From: Roseovarius nubinhibens ISM
GTDB taxonomy: Bacteria > Pseudomonadota > Alphaproteobacteria > Rhodobacterales > Rhodobacteraceae
Reading direction: 5' to 3'
DNA: 64,000 bases
Assembly (NCBI RefSeq): GCF_000152625.1
Contig: NZ_CH724156.1
Span: forward strand, 3,030,602-3,094,601
Positions 9,671 through 20,384 of the stretch are shown piece after piece (within the stretch, counting starts at the first letter, position 1; each line of letters begins with the position of its first letter). The position numbers were made by a program, and so were the translations under genes. The notes beneath the pieces were generated by a model. It made no database searches. It was not told the origin of the DNA and saw only the letters and a program-made list of their open reading frames with translations.

Positions 9671-11737
9671 TTGGCCGCTATGGAAGAGACGGGCGCGCGG
9701 GCGTTCTGGGCAGGGCCCCGGGACGCGATCGGCGCGGTGCTTTTGGCGCAGCGCGGGCATCTCTTTGCCTGGGTGCCGGTGATGATCGGGATCGGGATCG
9801 GGATTTTCTTTGGCCTGCGTCAAGAGCCGCAGACCGGTGTGCTCTGGGCGGCGGGGGCGGCCGCCGCGATGCTGCTGCTAGGGGCGAGGCTCTTGCCCGA
9901 GGCGCTGCGCCCCTTGGTGGTGGCGGGCGGTTTGATCCTCGGCGGTCTGGCGCTGGCGGGTCTACGGGCGCATCTGGTGGCGGGTCCGGTGCTTGGCTTT
10001 CGCTATTATGGCCCGGTGGAGGGGCGGGTCGTGGCGATGGATCGGTCCGGGTCCGATGCGATGCGGCTGACCCTCGATCAGGTGGTCCTTTATAACATGA
10101 GCCCGGAGCGGACGCCGAGCCGGGTGCGCATCGCGTTGCATGGCGGGGCGGGGGGGACGGCCCGGCCCGGGCAGATCGTGATGACCACCGCCCACCTGTC
10201 GCCGCCCGGCGGGCCGGTGGAGCCGGGCGGGTTCGATTTTCAGCGCCATGCCTGGTTTCTGCGGCTGGGCGCGGTGGGCTATACGCGGGTGCCCGTGCTG
10301 CGGGCGACGGATGAGGCGGCGGGGTTCTCCTGGGCAGGGCTGCGGCTGGCGATGTCGGAACGGGTGCAGGCGGCCCTGCCGGGAGAGCCGGGGGGCTTTG
10401 CGGCGGCGATCATCACCGGCGACAGGTCGGCGATGACGCAAGAGACGTTACAGGCGCTCAGGGTGTCCAACCTCGCGCATCTCTTGGCAATCTCGGGGCT
10501 GCATATGGGGTTGCTGGCAGGGTTTGTCTTTGCGGCGCTGCGGCTGATCATGGCCTGTGTGCCGCCGCTCGCGCTGCGCTGGCCCATTCGCAAATTCGCA
10601 GCCGGTGGCGCGCTTGCGGCGGCGGCGGTCTATCTGGGGCTCTCGGGTGGCAATGTGGCGACCGAGCGGGCCTTTGTCATGGTGGCGGTGATGTTGGTGG
10701 CGGTGATGCTCGACCGGCGCGCGATCAGCCTGCGGGCCGTGGCGCTGGCGGCGATCATCGTGCTGGCGCTGCGGCCTGAGGCGATGCTTGGTCCGGGGTT
10801 TCAGATGTCCTTTGCCGCGACGACGGCGCTGGTAGCGGTGTTCGGCAGGGTCTCGAGCTATGAGCGCGGATGGGTCCCCGGCTGGCTCAGGCCTGTGACG
10901 ACAGTGGTGATCTCGTCGCTGGTGGCGGGGCTCGCCACCGCGCCCTTTGCGGCGGCGCATTTCAATCAGATCGCGCATTACGGGCTCTTGGCCAATCTCG
11001 TCTCGGTGCCGCTCATGGGGGTCTGGGTGATGCCGGCGGCGGTGCTGAGCGTGAGCCTGATGCCATTGGGTGGCGAGGCACTGGGGCTCTGGATCATGGG
11101 GCTTGGCCTGCGCTGGATCCTTGGCGTGGCGCATTGGGTTGCGGAGCTGGACGGCGCGCGCGGGGTGGTGACCGCGCCGGGGCCATGGGTGATCCCTTGT
11201 CTGGCATGGGGCGCGCTTTTCGTGATCCTCTGGCAGGGGAAGCTGCGGTTCTTCGGGCTGTTGCCGGTGGTCGCGGGATTCTGGATCTGGTCCGGGGCCG
11301 AGCGGCCTAAGGTGCTCATCTCTGAGGACGGTCGGCTGGTCGGCGTGATGACCGAGGCAGGCCGTGCGCTCAGCCGCGAGCGGGGGGCGGGGTTTGTGGC
11401 GATGAACTGGCTCGAAAACGATGGCGATGCCGGGGATCAGGCGGCGGCTGCGGCCCGCTGGGAGGCGGGTGCAGCGGAGATCGCGCGTTGGGACCTAAAG
11501 GTATTGCGCGGGGCGCAGGAGGTCAGGGGATTTGACGGATGCACCGCGTCGCAGAGGTTGGTGACGCCCAAGGACCCGGACCAGAACGCCCTGCCATGTC
11601 AGGTGTTCTCACCCAGATCCCTGCGGCAGAGCGGCGCGGTGGCGCTCTATCTTCGCAAGGGGGAGGTCATAACAATTACCGCGCGCCAGATCTCTGGCAC
11701 GCGGCTTTGGAACAGTCGTGACATCCGGCGTCAGTAG
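9671..11737 (+). CDS. comEC: ComEC/Rec2-family competence membrane protein
   Basis: ComEC forms the inner-membrane channel that takes up single-stranded DNA. In Rhodobacter this protein is needed to receive DNA from gene transfer agents. The 688-residue product has N-terminal hydrophobic segments, a soluble OB-like part with the block [15 protein letters not shown], and the central competence domain with [14 protein letters not shown]. It lacks the C-terminal metallo-beta-lactamase domain of Gram-positive ComEC; the last 140 residues are soluble and unrecognised. AAGGAG at 9658 favours the TTG start at 9671; ATG 9680 is the alternative. Its end overlaps lexA by seven bases, tail to tail. Confidence 0.88.
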   Translation: MAAMEETGARAFWAGPRDAIGAVLLAQRGHLFAWVPVMIGIGIGIFFGLRQEPQTGVLWAAGAAAAMLLLGARLLPEALRPLVVAGGLILGGLALAGLRAHLVAGPVLGFRYYGPVEGRVVAMDRSGSDAMRLTLDQVVLYNMSPERTPSRVRIALHGGAGGTARPGQIVMTTAHLSPPGGPVEPGGFDFQRHAWFLRLGAVGYTRVPVLRATDEAAGFSWAGLRLAMSERVQAALPGEPGGFAAAIITGDRSAMTQETLQALRVSNLAHLLAISGLHMGLLAGFVFAALRLIMACVPPLALRWPIRKFAAGGALAAAAVYLGLSGGNVATERAFVMVAVMLVAVMLDRRAISLRAVALAAIIVLALRPEAMLGPGFQMSFAATTALVAVFGRVSSYERGWVPGWLRPVTTVVISSLVAGLATAPFAAAHFNQIAHYGLLANLVSVPLMGVWVMPAAVLSVSLMPLGGEALGLWIMGLGLRWILGVAHWVAELDGARGVVTAPGPWVIPCLAWGALFVILWQGKLRFFGLLPVVAGFWIWSGAERPKVLISEDGRLVGVMTEAGRALSRERGAGFVAMNWLENDGDAGDQAAAAARWEAGAAEIARWDLKVLRGAQEVRGFDGCTASQRLVTPKDPDQNALPCQVFSPRSLRQSGAVALYLRKGEVITITARQISGTRLWNSRDIRRQ

Positions 11738-12429
11738 CTGCGGATCAGCCCGACGAGACGGCCCTGCACCTTGACCTTGTCATCGGGCAGAACGCGGGTT
11801 TCATAGGCCGGGTTCGCTGCCTCGAGCGCGATGGCACCGCCGCGACGGAAGAACCGTTTGAGCGTGGCCTCCTGATCCTCGACCAGCGCCACGACGATAT
11901 CGCCATTGTCGGCGGTCGATGTCTCGCGGATCACCACGATATCGCCGTCATTGATGCCAGCCTCGATCATCGAGTCGCCCTTGACCTCGAGCGCGTAGTG
12001 ATTGCCCTGACCGCTGACCATCGCGCCGGGGACGGCCACGTTATGCGAGACATGGTTGATCGCCTCGATCGGCACACCGGCGGCGATGCGGCCCATGACC
12101 GGCAGCTCCAGCGCGTGCACTTCGACCGGACGGGCATTGGCGGGCTGTCCTGCCTCGGGGCGGTCGCCTTCGATGACGCGCGGGGTAAAACCGTGGGCCG
12201 GGGCGCCGCCGAGGCTCTCGGGGAGCTTCACAATCTCGAGCGCCCGGGCACGATGGGCGAGACGGCGGATAAAGCCGCGTTCTTCGAGCGCGGTGATCAG
12301 CCGGTGAATGCCCGACTTGGACCGCAGGTCCAGCGCCTCTTTCATTTCGTCAAAGCTTGGCGGGACGCCGTCGCGTTGAATGCGCTTGTTGATATAGTCG
12401 AGCAGATCGAGCTGTTTTTTCGTCAGCAT
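11731..12429 (-). CDS. lexA: LexA repressor (SOS response)
   Basis: LexA represses DNA-damage genes and cleaves itself when RecA filaments form. The 232-residue product has an N-terminal winged helix ([12 protein letters not shown] onward), the cleavage site A117-G118 in RIAAGVP, and a Ser-Lys dyad at S153 (GDSMIEAG) and K191 (ATLKRF). Start 12429 is preceded by GGAGGGG; the ATG at 12441 contains that site and is less likely. A perfect GTTC-N7-GTTC box lies 33 bases upstream, so the gene is autoregulated. Confidence 0.96.
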   Translation of the reverse strand: MLTKKQLDLLDYINKRIQRDGVPPSFDEMKEALDLRSKSGIHRLITALEERGFIRRLAHRARALEIVKLPESLGGAPAHGFTPRVIEGDRPEAGQPANARPVEVHALELPVMGRIAAGVPIEAINHVSHNVAVPGAMVSGQGNHYALEVKGDSMIEAGINDGDIVVIRETSTADNGDIVVALVEDQEATLKRFFRRGGAIALEAANPAYETRVLPDDKVKVQGRLVGLIRSY

Positions 12430-12461
12430 TTGCCCCTCCATCGGACCATGAGTTAACTTTT

Positions 12462-12476
12462 GTTCTACGCATGTTC
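12462..12476. promoter_or_regulatory. LexA (SOS) box of lexA
   Basis: GTTC-TACGCAT-GTTC matches the alphaproteobacterial LexA operator GTTC-N7-GTTC exactly. It sits in the lexA promoter region and marks autoregulation. Confidence 0.9.
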
Positions 12477-12532
12477 TCGTTTTGTGTCAACAGTGATGGC
12501 TGTTGCGCTGCAAACGGGGGCTATTGGAGCGG

Positions 12533-13701
12533 TTAGAGGGGGATATAGTCGACAGTCTCGCCCGCGCGGCGCGGCCCGTCCCCCACCGGGCGGATCAGGA
12601 GCGCGTTAGAGGCGGCGAGAACCGACAGGAGGGCACTGTCCTGACGGGGCTGGGCGGTGATCGTGTCACCGTCGAGGGTGGCGCGCATGTAATGCTCGCG
12701 CGGGCCATTGGCGGCGAGATCGGCACCAAGCTGGGCCTGATAGCGCGGCGCGGCGCGGGCGGGCAGGCCGAGCATGGCGCGGATCACCGGGGCGAGGAAC
12801 ACATGGCCGCAGACCATGGCCGAGACCGGATTGCCGGGCAGGCCGATCATCGCCGCATCGCCCATCCGCCCCGCCATCAGCGGTTTGCCCGGCCGCATGG
12901 CGATCTTGTAAAAGCTCCGCTGCAGCCCCATCGTCTCGGCCACCGGGCCCACGAGATCATGATCTCCCACCGACGCGCCGCCAATGGTGACGATCAGATC
13001 GGCATCGGCGGCGAGATCGAACGCCATGCGCAGCGAGGCCTCGTTGTCCCGCGCGATGGGCAGGAGCCGGGCGGTGGCCCCGAGGCTTTCCACCAGCGCC
13101 TTGAGGCCGTAACTGTTGGAGGCGATGATCTGATCGGGTCCGGGGTTCTCGCCGGGCATGACAAGCTCGTCGCCCGTGGCGAGAAGCGCCACCTTGGGCC
13201 GCGCGACAACCGGCACACGGGCGATGTTCATCGCCGCCAGCAGCGCGATGTCCGAGGGCCCGAGCAGGCGCGGCGCATCGAGGCGCATACCGGCCTCGAA
13301 ATCGGCACCGGCAGGGCGGACGTAAGCCGCCTCGTCGAGCGTGTCCTTGAGGGTGATGATGTCGCCCTCGCGCGTCACATCCTCTTGGATCACCACCCGG
13401 TCGGTGCCCTCGGGCAGCGGCGCGCCGGTAAAGATCCGCACGGCGTAATCCTCGGCCACGAGCCCGTCGAAGCCATGGCCTGCCGCCGCCTCGCCGATAA
13501 CGCGGAACCGGGCCCCGGGGGTGACGCGCGATGCGGCCACCGCATAGCCATCCATGGCGGAGGCGGCAAAGGGGGGCTGGGTAAGCGAGGTGGTGACGGA
13601 GCGGGCCAGCACGCGTTGACCGGCGTCGGCAAGCGGCACCTCTTCCACCGCGCCGGGAGAGACCAGCGCGAAGAGTTGGTCGAGCGCCGTCTCGACCGAG
13701 A

Positions 13702-13705
<4 letters not shown>
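12533..13705 (-). CDS. moeA: Molybdopterin molybdotransferase
   Basis: MoeA inserts molybdate into adenylated molybdopterin, the final common step of molybdenum cofactor synthesis. The 390-residue protein has the family blocks AMDGYAV (near residue 49), [11 protein letters not shown] and, in the MoCF-binding domain, TGDELV and GGASVGDHD. It overlaps moaC by four bases. The molybdenum hydroxylase of the island at 38 kb would need this cofactor. Confidence 0.95.
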
Positions 13706-14177
<472 letters not shown>

Positions 14178-14178
<1 letters not shown>

Positions 14179-14993
14179 CACATCCCGCCGGACATGAGCG
14201 GATTTGCCAAAAGCTCTCGGGTGGCGCTGGCCACGTTCTCTTGGCGCATGAGCGCCTCGCCGATGAGAAAGCTGCGCGCGCCGTAGCGGGCCATATCAGC
14301 GAGATCCTCGGGCGTGAAAATGCCGCTTTCGCAGACGATCATCCGATCCACGGGCACCAGTTTCGCCAGCTTGCGGGTGGTGTCGAGCGTGGTCTCGAAC
14401 GTGTTGAGATCGCGGTTGTTGATCCCGATCATCCGCGAATTGAGCCGCGTGGCGCGTTCAAGTTCTTCGGCGTTATGCACCTCGAGCAGGGCGTCCATGC
14501 CCCACTCCTGTGCGGCGGCCTCAAGCTCGGCCGCCTGTTCATCCGAGACGCTGCCCATGATGATCAGGATGCAATCGGCATTGAGGCTGCGGGCCTCGAC
14601 CACCTGATAGGGGTCATACATGAAATCCTTGCGCAGCGCGGGCAGATCGCAGGCGGCGCGCGCCTCGGTCAAAAAGGATTTGGCGCCCTGAAAGCTCGGC
14701 GTGTCGGTCAGCACCGAAAGGCAGGTCGCACCGCCCTCGGCATAGGCCTCGGCCAAGGTGGCGGGATCGAAATCTTCGCGGATGAGCCCCTTGGAGGGGC
14801 TCGCCTTCTTAATCTCGGCAATCAGCCCATAGCCCTGTTTCGACGCCAGTTCGAGCGCCTCGGCAAAGGGGCGTACCGGGTCGGCATTGCGGGCCATGTT
14901 CTCGAGCTCGTCGAGCGAGACTTGCGCCTTGTCGGCCGCGATTTCTTCAAGCTTGTAGGCCTTGATTTTCTCAAGGATGGTGGGCGTGCTCAT
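14178..14993 (-). CDS. trpC: Indole-3-glycerol phosphate synthase
   Basis: TrpC closes the indole ring from carboxyphenylaminodeoxyribulose phosphate in tryptophan synthesis. The 271-residue single-domain TIM barrel shows [11 protein letters not shown] (catalytic lysine), [31 protein letters not shown] and SESG-type [10 protein letters not shown]. It overlaps trpD by four bases and moaC by one base. It forms part of a trpG-trpD-trpC-moaC-moeA transcription unit. Confidence 0.96.
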
Positions 14994-16012
14994 GCAGCCT
15001 CCGAAGTGATTTTAGCTAATTCTTCTATCTTAGTGCGGGCGGCCCCGCTGTCGATGCTCTCCGCCGCTTTTTCCGCGCCTTGGCGCAGCGTGTCGGCATG
15101 GCCCGCGACCACCAGAGCGGCGGCCGAGTTGAGCAGCACCGCGTCGCGGTAGGCCCCGGGCGCGCCTGACAGAAGCTCGCGGAACGCCGCCGCGTTCTGC
15201 GCCGGATCACCGCCGAGGATCGCCTCGAACGGGTGCACCGGCAGACCTGCCTCTTCGGGGTGCAGCTCATATTCAGTGATCTGCCCGTCGAGGCCCAGAT
15301 CAGCGACCCAGCTCACCCCGGTGATGGTCAGCTCGTCCGTGCCGTCGCTGCCATGCACGAGCCAGGCGCGTTCCGAGCCGAGAATGCCCAAGACCTCGGC
15401 CATGGGCCGGATGAGCGACCGGGAGAACGCGCCGGTGAGCTGACGCCGGGCGCCTGCGGGATTGGTCAGGGGGCCGAGAATGTTGAAAATCGTGCGCGTC
15501 GCGAGCTCGGTTCGGACCGGGCCGACATGGGCCATGGCCGGGTGATGCATGGGCGCCATCATGAAGGCGATGCCGACCTGATCGAGCGATTTTTCAACCA
15601 CATTTGGCCCGACCATCACATTGATGCCCATCTGGGTCAGCGCATCGGCCGCGCCGGATTTCGAGCTCAGATTGCGGTTGCCGTGCTTGGCCACCGGCAC
15701 GCCGCAGCCCGCCACGACAAAGGCGGTGGCGGTCGAAATATTGAGCGTGCCCTTGCCGTCGCCACCGGTGCCGACGATGTCCATCGCGCCCTCTGGCGCG
15801 CGGACCTTGCGGCATTTCGCGCGCATCACGGCGGCGGCGGCGGCATATTCATCCACCGTCTCGCCCCTTGTGCGCAGCGCCATCAAAAGCCCGCCGATCT
15901 GGGCCGGGGTGGCTTCGCCGTCAAAGAGGATCTGGAACGCGGTTTCGGCCTCGGCACGGGTCAGCGGACGATCGGCGGCCGCACCGATCAGCGGCTTGAG
16001 CGCATCACTCAT
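14990..16012 (-). CDS. trpD: Anthranilate phosphoribosyltransferase
   Basis: TrpD transfers phosphoribosyl from PRPP to anthranilate. The 340-residue protein contains the PRPP/anthranilate motifs [17 protein letters not shown] (near residue 79), KHGNR-type [17 protein letters not shown], and [15 protein letters not shown]. It overlaps trpG upstream by four bases and trpC downstream by four bases. Its length is normal. Confidence 0.96.
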   Translation of the reverse strand: MSDALKPLIGAAADRPLTRAEAETAFQILFDGEATPAQIGGLLMALRTRGETVDEYAAAAAVMRAKCRKVRAPEGAMDIVGTGGDGKGTLNISTATAFVVAGCGVPVAKHGNRNLSSKSGAADALTQMGINVMVGPNVVEKSLDQVGIAFMMAPMHHPAMAHVGPVRTELATRTIFNILGPLTNPAGARRQLTGAFSRSLIRPMAEVLGILGSERAWLVHGSDGTDELTITGVSWVADLGLDGQITEYELHPEEAGLPVHPFEAILGGDPAQNAAAFRELLSGAPGAYRDAVLLNSAAALVVAGHADTLRQGAEKAAESIDSGAARTKIEELAKITSEAA

Positions 16013-16590
16013 GCCGCCACCGGCATCAGGTCGAGGAAATTCTTGAGCAGCGCATGCCCATGTTCCGAGGCGATGGATTCCGGGTGGAACTGAACGCCTT
16101 GAATGGGAAGCGTGCGATGTTGTAGCCCCATGATCGTGCCATCTTCGAGCTCGGCGGTGATTTCGAGACAGTCGGGCAGGCTCTCGCGGTCGACCACCAG
16201 CGAATGATAGCGCGTCGCCTCAAAGGGCGTGGGCAGGCCGGCGAAGACACCTTTGCCGGTATGATGCATCATGCCCATCTTGCCATGCACGATCTCGGAA
16301 TGGCGCAGCACCTTGCCGCCAAAGGCCTGACCGATGGTCTGATGCCCAAGGCAGACGCCCATCAGCGGAGTTTTCGTCTCGGCGGCGGCCTCGGTCAGGG
16401 CGAGACAGATGCCCGCCTGATCGGGATCGCAGGGCCCGGGCGAGAGCAGAATGCCCGCCGGATTCATCGCCATCGCCTCTTGCACATTCAGCGCGTCATT
16501 GCGTTTGACCACCACTTCGGCCCCCAGCTCGCCCAGATAATGCACGAGGTTGTAGGTGAAGCTGTCATAGTTATCGATCAGAAGAAGCAT
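16009..16590 (-). CDS. trpG: Anthranilate synthase component II (glutamine amidotransferase)
   Basis: This subunit hydrolyses glutamine and passes ammonia to TrpE; it may also serve aminodeoxychorismate synthase. The 193-residue protein starts [14 protein letters not shown], the classic family start, so the long upstream open frame is not coding. The catalytic triad is visible as cysteine in [15 protein letters not shown] and histidine and glutamate in QFHPESIAS. The ribosome site is weak. It heads the trpGDC-moaC-moeA run, while trpE lies apart at 18.9 kb. Confidence 0.95.
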   Translation of the reverse strand: MLLLIDNYDSFTYNLVHYLGELGAEVVVKRNDALNVQEAMAMNPAGILLSPGPCDPDQAGICLALTEAAAETKTPLMGVCLGHQTIGQAFGGKVLRHSEIVHGKMGMMHHTGKGVFAGLPTPFEATRYHSLVVDRESLPDCLEITAELEDGTIMGLQHRTLPIQGVQFHPESIASEHGHALLKNFLDLMPVAA

Positions 16591-16717
16591 ATCGGCACTC
16601 TCGGGGTATTTCGGGGGCTGGCGGCCCGGCCCATCGTCGCGGTATACTTGTTCAGTCTTGGGCAGGAGCGTCAAGAGGGGCAGACCTGCCCACGGGAAAT
16701 AATGAGGGCGAACGAGC

Positions 16718-18235
16718 ATGGCACGCAAGTTTATCGCAGGGATTTTGGCCGGAACTGTGGTCTCGGGGGTTGGTCTGGGGGCGGCGTCGCTGATGTCACC
16801 GCTGCCGGGGGACACCGCACCACAGGCCGGGCGCGCCGAGGTGCCTGCGGGGTCCAAGTTCAACGCCGCGCGCGAGGATGGCGAGGTCACGCTGCCCACC
16901 ACCGAAGAGACGCCGCAGGCCGGGATGGCCCCCAAGATCGAGAGCGCCAGCCCCGATGATCTGAGCAGCCTGCAAGGGGCGGACACCGACCCTGCCGCTG
17001 AGCCGAGCGCCGAGATGGCCGAGCCCACATTGGCCGCGCCCGAGCCGGGTCAGGAGGCCACGGGCATGGCGGGCGAGGTGGAAAACCCGGTGCTACCCAG
17101 CCCGCAAGCGGTCGCGCCCCAAGCGCCCGCCGCCGATTCGGATCTGTCGATTTCCACCGACCCGGCCCAGCCCATGGCCCCCCAGGCCGAGGAGGAGGCC
17201 ACCGGCTTTGCCAGTGCAGAGAGCGGCAGTTTCCCCAGCTCTGAATTGGCCGATGCGGCCACCGCTCCGGAGGGCGCCGGAGCTGTGTCGCAAGAGACGG
17301 GCGCGGCAGAGGATGGCGCGCAAACCCCTGATAGTGAACGCAATGAGGCTGAGCATATGCTGCCCGTGGTGCCAGAGCCCGCGCCGAAAGTGACCGAGCC
17401 GGAGCCGTCGAAAACCGTGGGCAATCTGGCCAAGAATGTCACCACCAACCGGCTGCCCAGCATCGGGGCCGAAACCGAAGCGGCACAGACCGAGACGGAT
17501 ACCGCAGAGGCGCTGCCAGAGCTTGCGCCCACGGATCTGCCCGCGATCGAGGCCCATGCGGCCGAGTTCGACAACCCGGAGGGCAAGCCGATGGTGTCGA
17601 TCGTGTTGATCGACAATGGGCGGTCGCCGATTGGGTTGGAGGCGCTGGCGGCGTTTCCTTATCCGTTGAGCTTTGCGGTCGACCCGAATTCGGACGGGGC
17701 GGCGGAGGCGATGGCGCGGTATCGGGCGGCGGGGTTCGAGGTTTTGATCCTCACCGACCTGCCGCAAGGCGCCTCGGCGGCGGACACGGAAACCACGATG
17801 CAGACGCTTTTTGCCGAGCTGCCAGAGGCGGTCGCCGTGATGGAAGGCACCGGCACGGGGCTGCAATCAAGCCGTGAAGCGGCCGAGCAATTGGCCCCGA
17901 TCCTCAAGGAAACCGGTCACGGATTATTGATGTTTCCCAAGGGCTTGGACACGGCAAGCAAGCTCATCGCGCGCGAGGGCGTGCCGACGGCCACGATCTT
18001 TCGCGACTTTGATAGCGATGGGCAGACGGCCACGGTGATCCGGCGCTTTCTCGATCAGGGCGCGTTCAAGGCAAGCCGCCTTGAGGGCGGGGTGATCATG
18101 CTCGGGCGGCTGCGGGCCGAGACGGTCAGTGCGCTGCTGATCTGGGGGCTGCAGGACCGGGTGAGCCAGGTCGCCTTGGCCCCGGTGTCGGCGGTGCTCA
18201 AGGCCGGAAATGAGGATGCGGTAACACAGCAGTAA
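16718..18235 (+). CDS. Divergent polysaccharide deacetylase family protein, exported
   Basis: The protein has 505 residues in three parts. The first is an N-terminal membrane anchor or signal ([20 protein letters not shown]). The second is a long Ala/Pro/Glu-rich region (about residues 30-280) of low complexity. The third is a C-terminal domain of the divergent polysaccharide deacetylase family (YibQ/DUF610), from [18 protein letters not shown] onward. Members act on envelope polysaccharides, but the substrate is unknown and the usual metal-ligand pattern is weak. ATG 16718 follows GAGGGCGA. It diverges from trpG and converges with rluE. Confidence 0.75.
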   Translation: MARKFIAGILAGTVVSGVGLGAASLMSPLPGDTAPQAGRAEVPAGSKFNAAREDGEVTLPTTEETPQAGMAPKIESASPDDLSSLQGADTDPAAEPSAEMAEPTLAAPEPGQEATGMAGEVENPVLPSPQAVAPQAPAADSDLSISTDPAQPMAPQAEEEATGFASAESGSFPSSELADAATAPEGAGAVSQETGAAEDGAQTPDSERNEAEHMLPVVPEPAPKVTEPEPSKTVGNLAKNVTTNRLPSIGAETEAAQTETDTAEALPELAPTDLPAIEAHAAEFDNPEGKPMVSIVLIDNGRSPIGLEALAAFPYPLSFAVDPNSDGAAEAMARYRAAGFEVLILTDLPQGASAADTETTMQTLFAELPEAVAVMEGTGTGLQSSREAAEQLAPILKETGHGLLMFPKGLDTASKLIAREGVPTATIFRDFDSDGQTATVIRRFLDQGAFKASRLEGGVIMLGRLRAETVSALLIWGLQDRVSQVALAPVSAVLKAGNEDAVTQQ

Positions 18236-18245
18236 CACGTCGGTA

Positions 18246-18806
18246 TTACGACTGTGTGGATTTCGCCTCTTGCCAGGTGCCGGGGGCGATGCCGTCGAGC
18301 GTCCAATCCCCCACTGACCAGCGCACCAGCCGCAGCGTCGGATAGCCCACATGCGCCGTCATCCGCCGCACCTGACGGTTGCGGCCCTCGGTGATGGTGA
18401 GGCGCAGCCAGCTGTCCGGCACGGATTTGCGATAGCGCACCGGCGGGTCGCGCGGCCAGAGATCGGGCGGCGCGATCCTCTCGGCCTGCGCCGGGCGAGT
18501 GGGGCCGTCCTTGAGCGTCACGCCCCGGCGCAGCGCGGCGAGGGCCGCGTCATCCGGCTCGCCCTCGACCTGCACCAGATAGGTCTTGGGCGCTTTGAAT
18601 TTCGGGTGGCTGATCCGCGCCTGCAACCTGCCATCATCGGTGAGCAGCAAGAGCCCTTCGCTGTCGCGATCAAGCCGTCCCGCCGGGTAGACGCCGGGGA
18701 TGTTGATATGGTCCGAGAGGGTCGCGCGCGGGCTGTCGGCCGTGCCGCGATCAGTGAACTGGCTCAGCACGCCGAAGGGTTTGTTGAAGAGCAGAAGCCG
18801 GCTCAT
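18246..18806 (-). CDS. rluE: 23S rRNA pseudouridine synthase, RluE-like
   Basis: This RsuA-family enzyme isomerises a uridine in rRNA. The 186-residue protein begins [16 protein letters not shown] and carries the catalytic aspartate in [15 protein letters not shown]. The C-terminal [10 protein letters not shown] block is also typical. It lacks the S4 domain of RsuA or RluB, which fits RluE. The modified position (2457 in E. coli) is inferred from the family. It ends 10 bases from the convergent deacetylase-like gene. Confidence 0.85.
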   Translation of the reverse strand: MSRLLLFNKPFGVLSQFTDRGTADSPRATLSDHINIPGVYPAGRLDRDSEGLLLLTDDGRLQARISHPKFKAPKTYLVQVEGEPDDAALAALRRGVTLKDGPTRPAQAERIAPPDLWPRDPPVRYRKSVPDSWLRLTITEGRNRQVRRMTAHVGYPTLRLVRWSVGDWTLDGIAPGTWQEAKSTQS

Positions 18807-18819
18807 GCGCCGACGGGCG

Positions 18820-18843
18820 GCAGACCGGGAAGCAGACCGGGAA
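18820..18843. repeat. Two tandem copies of a 12-base unit
   Basis: GCAGACCGGGAA occurs twice in direct tandem between the end of trpE and the start of rluE. It is a small local duplication without visible function. Confidence 0.7.
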
Positions 18844-18860
18844 GCTGTGTCCCGCCGCGC

Positions 18861-20372
18861 CTAGCCATTGCCATTGCCGGTGAACCGCGCCGCATCGGCC
18901 GCGGCGCGGCGGATGGCGTTCGATTTATGCACCGTCTCCATATATTCGGCCTCGGGGTCGCTGTCATAGACCACGCCGCCGCCGGCCTGAATATAGAGGT
19001 TCTCGTCCTTCACCACCGCCGTGCGCAGCGCGATACAGACATCCATGTCGCCGCCCGCGCTGAAATAACCGACGCCGCCGCCATAGACGCCGCGCTTTTC
19101 CGGTTCGAGCTCGTCGATGATTTCCATCGCGCGGACCTTGGGCGCGCCGGACACGGTGCCTGCGGGCAGACCGGCCAGAAGCGCGCCGAGCGCGTCCTGG
19201 TCCGGGGCCAGTTCGCCCACCACATTCGAGACGATATGCATGACGTGGCTATAGCGTTCGATGATGAATTCTTCGGTCGGGCGCACGGTGCCGATCTTGG
19301 CGACGCGGCCCACATCATTGCGCCCGAGATCCAAGAGCATGAGATGTTCGGCCAGCTCTTTCTGGTCGGCCATCAGATCGGCCTCGTTGGCGCGGTCCTC
19401 GGCGGGGGTCGCGCCGCGCGGGCGGGTGCCGGCGATGGGGCGGATGGTCACCTCGTTGCCGAAGACGCGAACGAGGATTTCGGGGCTGGCGCCCACCACC
19501 TGAAAGCCGCCGAAGTTGAAATAGAACATGAAGGGCGACGGGTTGGTGCGCCGCAGGCTGCGGTAGAGGGCGAAAGGCGGCTGGCGGAAGGGCTGGGTCC
19601 AGCGCTGTGACGGCACCACCTGAAAGATGTCGCCAGCGCGGATATATTCCTTGGCCTTCTCGACCGCCTGTTTATAGCCCTCGCGGGTGAAATTCGACAC
19701 CGGCGCCGCGTCCTCGCGGGCTTCGCCCAGATCACGGGTGTTCTGGGGCAGGGCGCGTTCGAGATCGCGCACCGCATCCATCACCCGTTCGGCGGCCTGC
19801 GCATAGGCGGCCTTGGCCGATTGGCCCGAGCCGACCCAAGCCGGAGAGACCACGATCACCTCGCCCTTGACCCCGTCGAGCACCGCCACCACCGACGGCC
19901 GCAGCATCAGCGCATCGGGCAGGCCGAGCGGATCGGGGTTCACATCGGGCAGATGTTCGACGAGCCGGATCATGTCATAGCCGAGATAGCCAAAGAGCCC
20001 GGCGCTCGCGGCGGGGAGGTCTTCGGGCAGGTCGATGCGGCTTTCCTCGATCAGGGCGCGCAGATTGGTGAGCGGATCGCCGTCTTGATCGGTGAAGGCG
20101 TCGCCATCGAAACGGGCGTCGCGGTTGATGCGGCTCGCAGGACCGTGGCATTGCCAGACCACATCCGGCTTCATCCCGATGATCGAATAGCGCCCGCGCA
20201 CCTCGCCGCCGGTGACGGATTCGAGCAAGAACGCATCGCGGGCCGCGCCGGTGAGCTTGAGCATCAGCGACACGGGCGTGTCGAGATCGGCGGCGAGCCT
20301 TGCATAGACCACCTGGTTCTTGCCCGCGGTAAAGCCCGCGGCAAAATCGTCAAAGCTTGGGGTCAGATCCAC
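18861..20372 (-). CDS. trpE: Anthranilate synthase component I
   Basis: TrpE converts chorismate and ammonia to anthranilate and works with TrpG. The 503-residue protein has the chorismate-binding domain at its C-terminus with RPIAGTRPRG, DLGRNDVGRV, PAGTVSGAPKVRAMEIIDELE and YGGGVGYFS. The N-terminal part contains the region where tryptophan feedback acts in homologues. It lies 12 bases after the PpiD-like gene, so both share a transcript. I see no leader peptide or attenuator in that short gap. Confidence 0.96.
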   Translation of the reverse strand: MDLTPSFDDFAAGFTAGKNQVVYARLAADLDTPVSLMLKLTGAARDAFLLESVTGGEVRGRYSIIGMKPDVVWQCHGPASRINRDARFDGDAFTDQDGDPLTNLRALIEESRIDLPEDLPAASAGLFGYLGYDMIRLVEHLPDVNPDPLGLPDALMLRPSVVAVLDGVKGEVIVVSPAWVGSGQSAKAAYAQAAERVMDAVRDLERALPQNTRDLGEAREDAAPVSNFTREGYKQAVEKAKEYIRAGDIFQVVPSQRWTQPFRQPPFALYRSLRRTNPSPFMFYFNFGGFQVVGASPEILVRVFGNEVTIRPIAGTRPRGATPAEDRANEADLMADQKELAEHLMLLDLGRNDVGRVAKIGTVRPTEEFIIERYSHVMHIVSNVVGELAPDQDALGALLAGLPAGTVSGAPKVRAMEIIDELEPEKRGVYGGGVGYFSAGGDMDVCIALRTAVVKDENLYIQAGGGVVYDSDPEAEYMETVHKSNAIRRAAADAARFTGNGNG

Positions 20373-20384
20373 CGGAAGGCTCCG

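Noticed and set aside
16591..17028. N-terminal extension of trpG by about 146 residues
   Set aside because: The extension crosses the divergent promoter region and the start of the deacetylase-like gene, is of low complexity and is absent from the family. [11 protein letters not shown] is the normal start.
20373..20384. Tryptophan attenuator before trpE
   Set aside because: The gap to the upstream gene is only 12 bases and contains no leader peptide or hairpin set.
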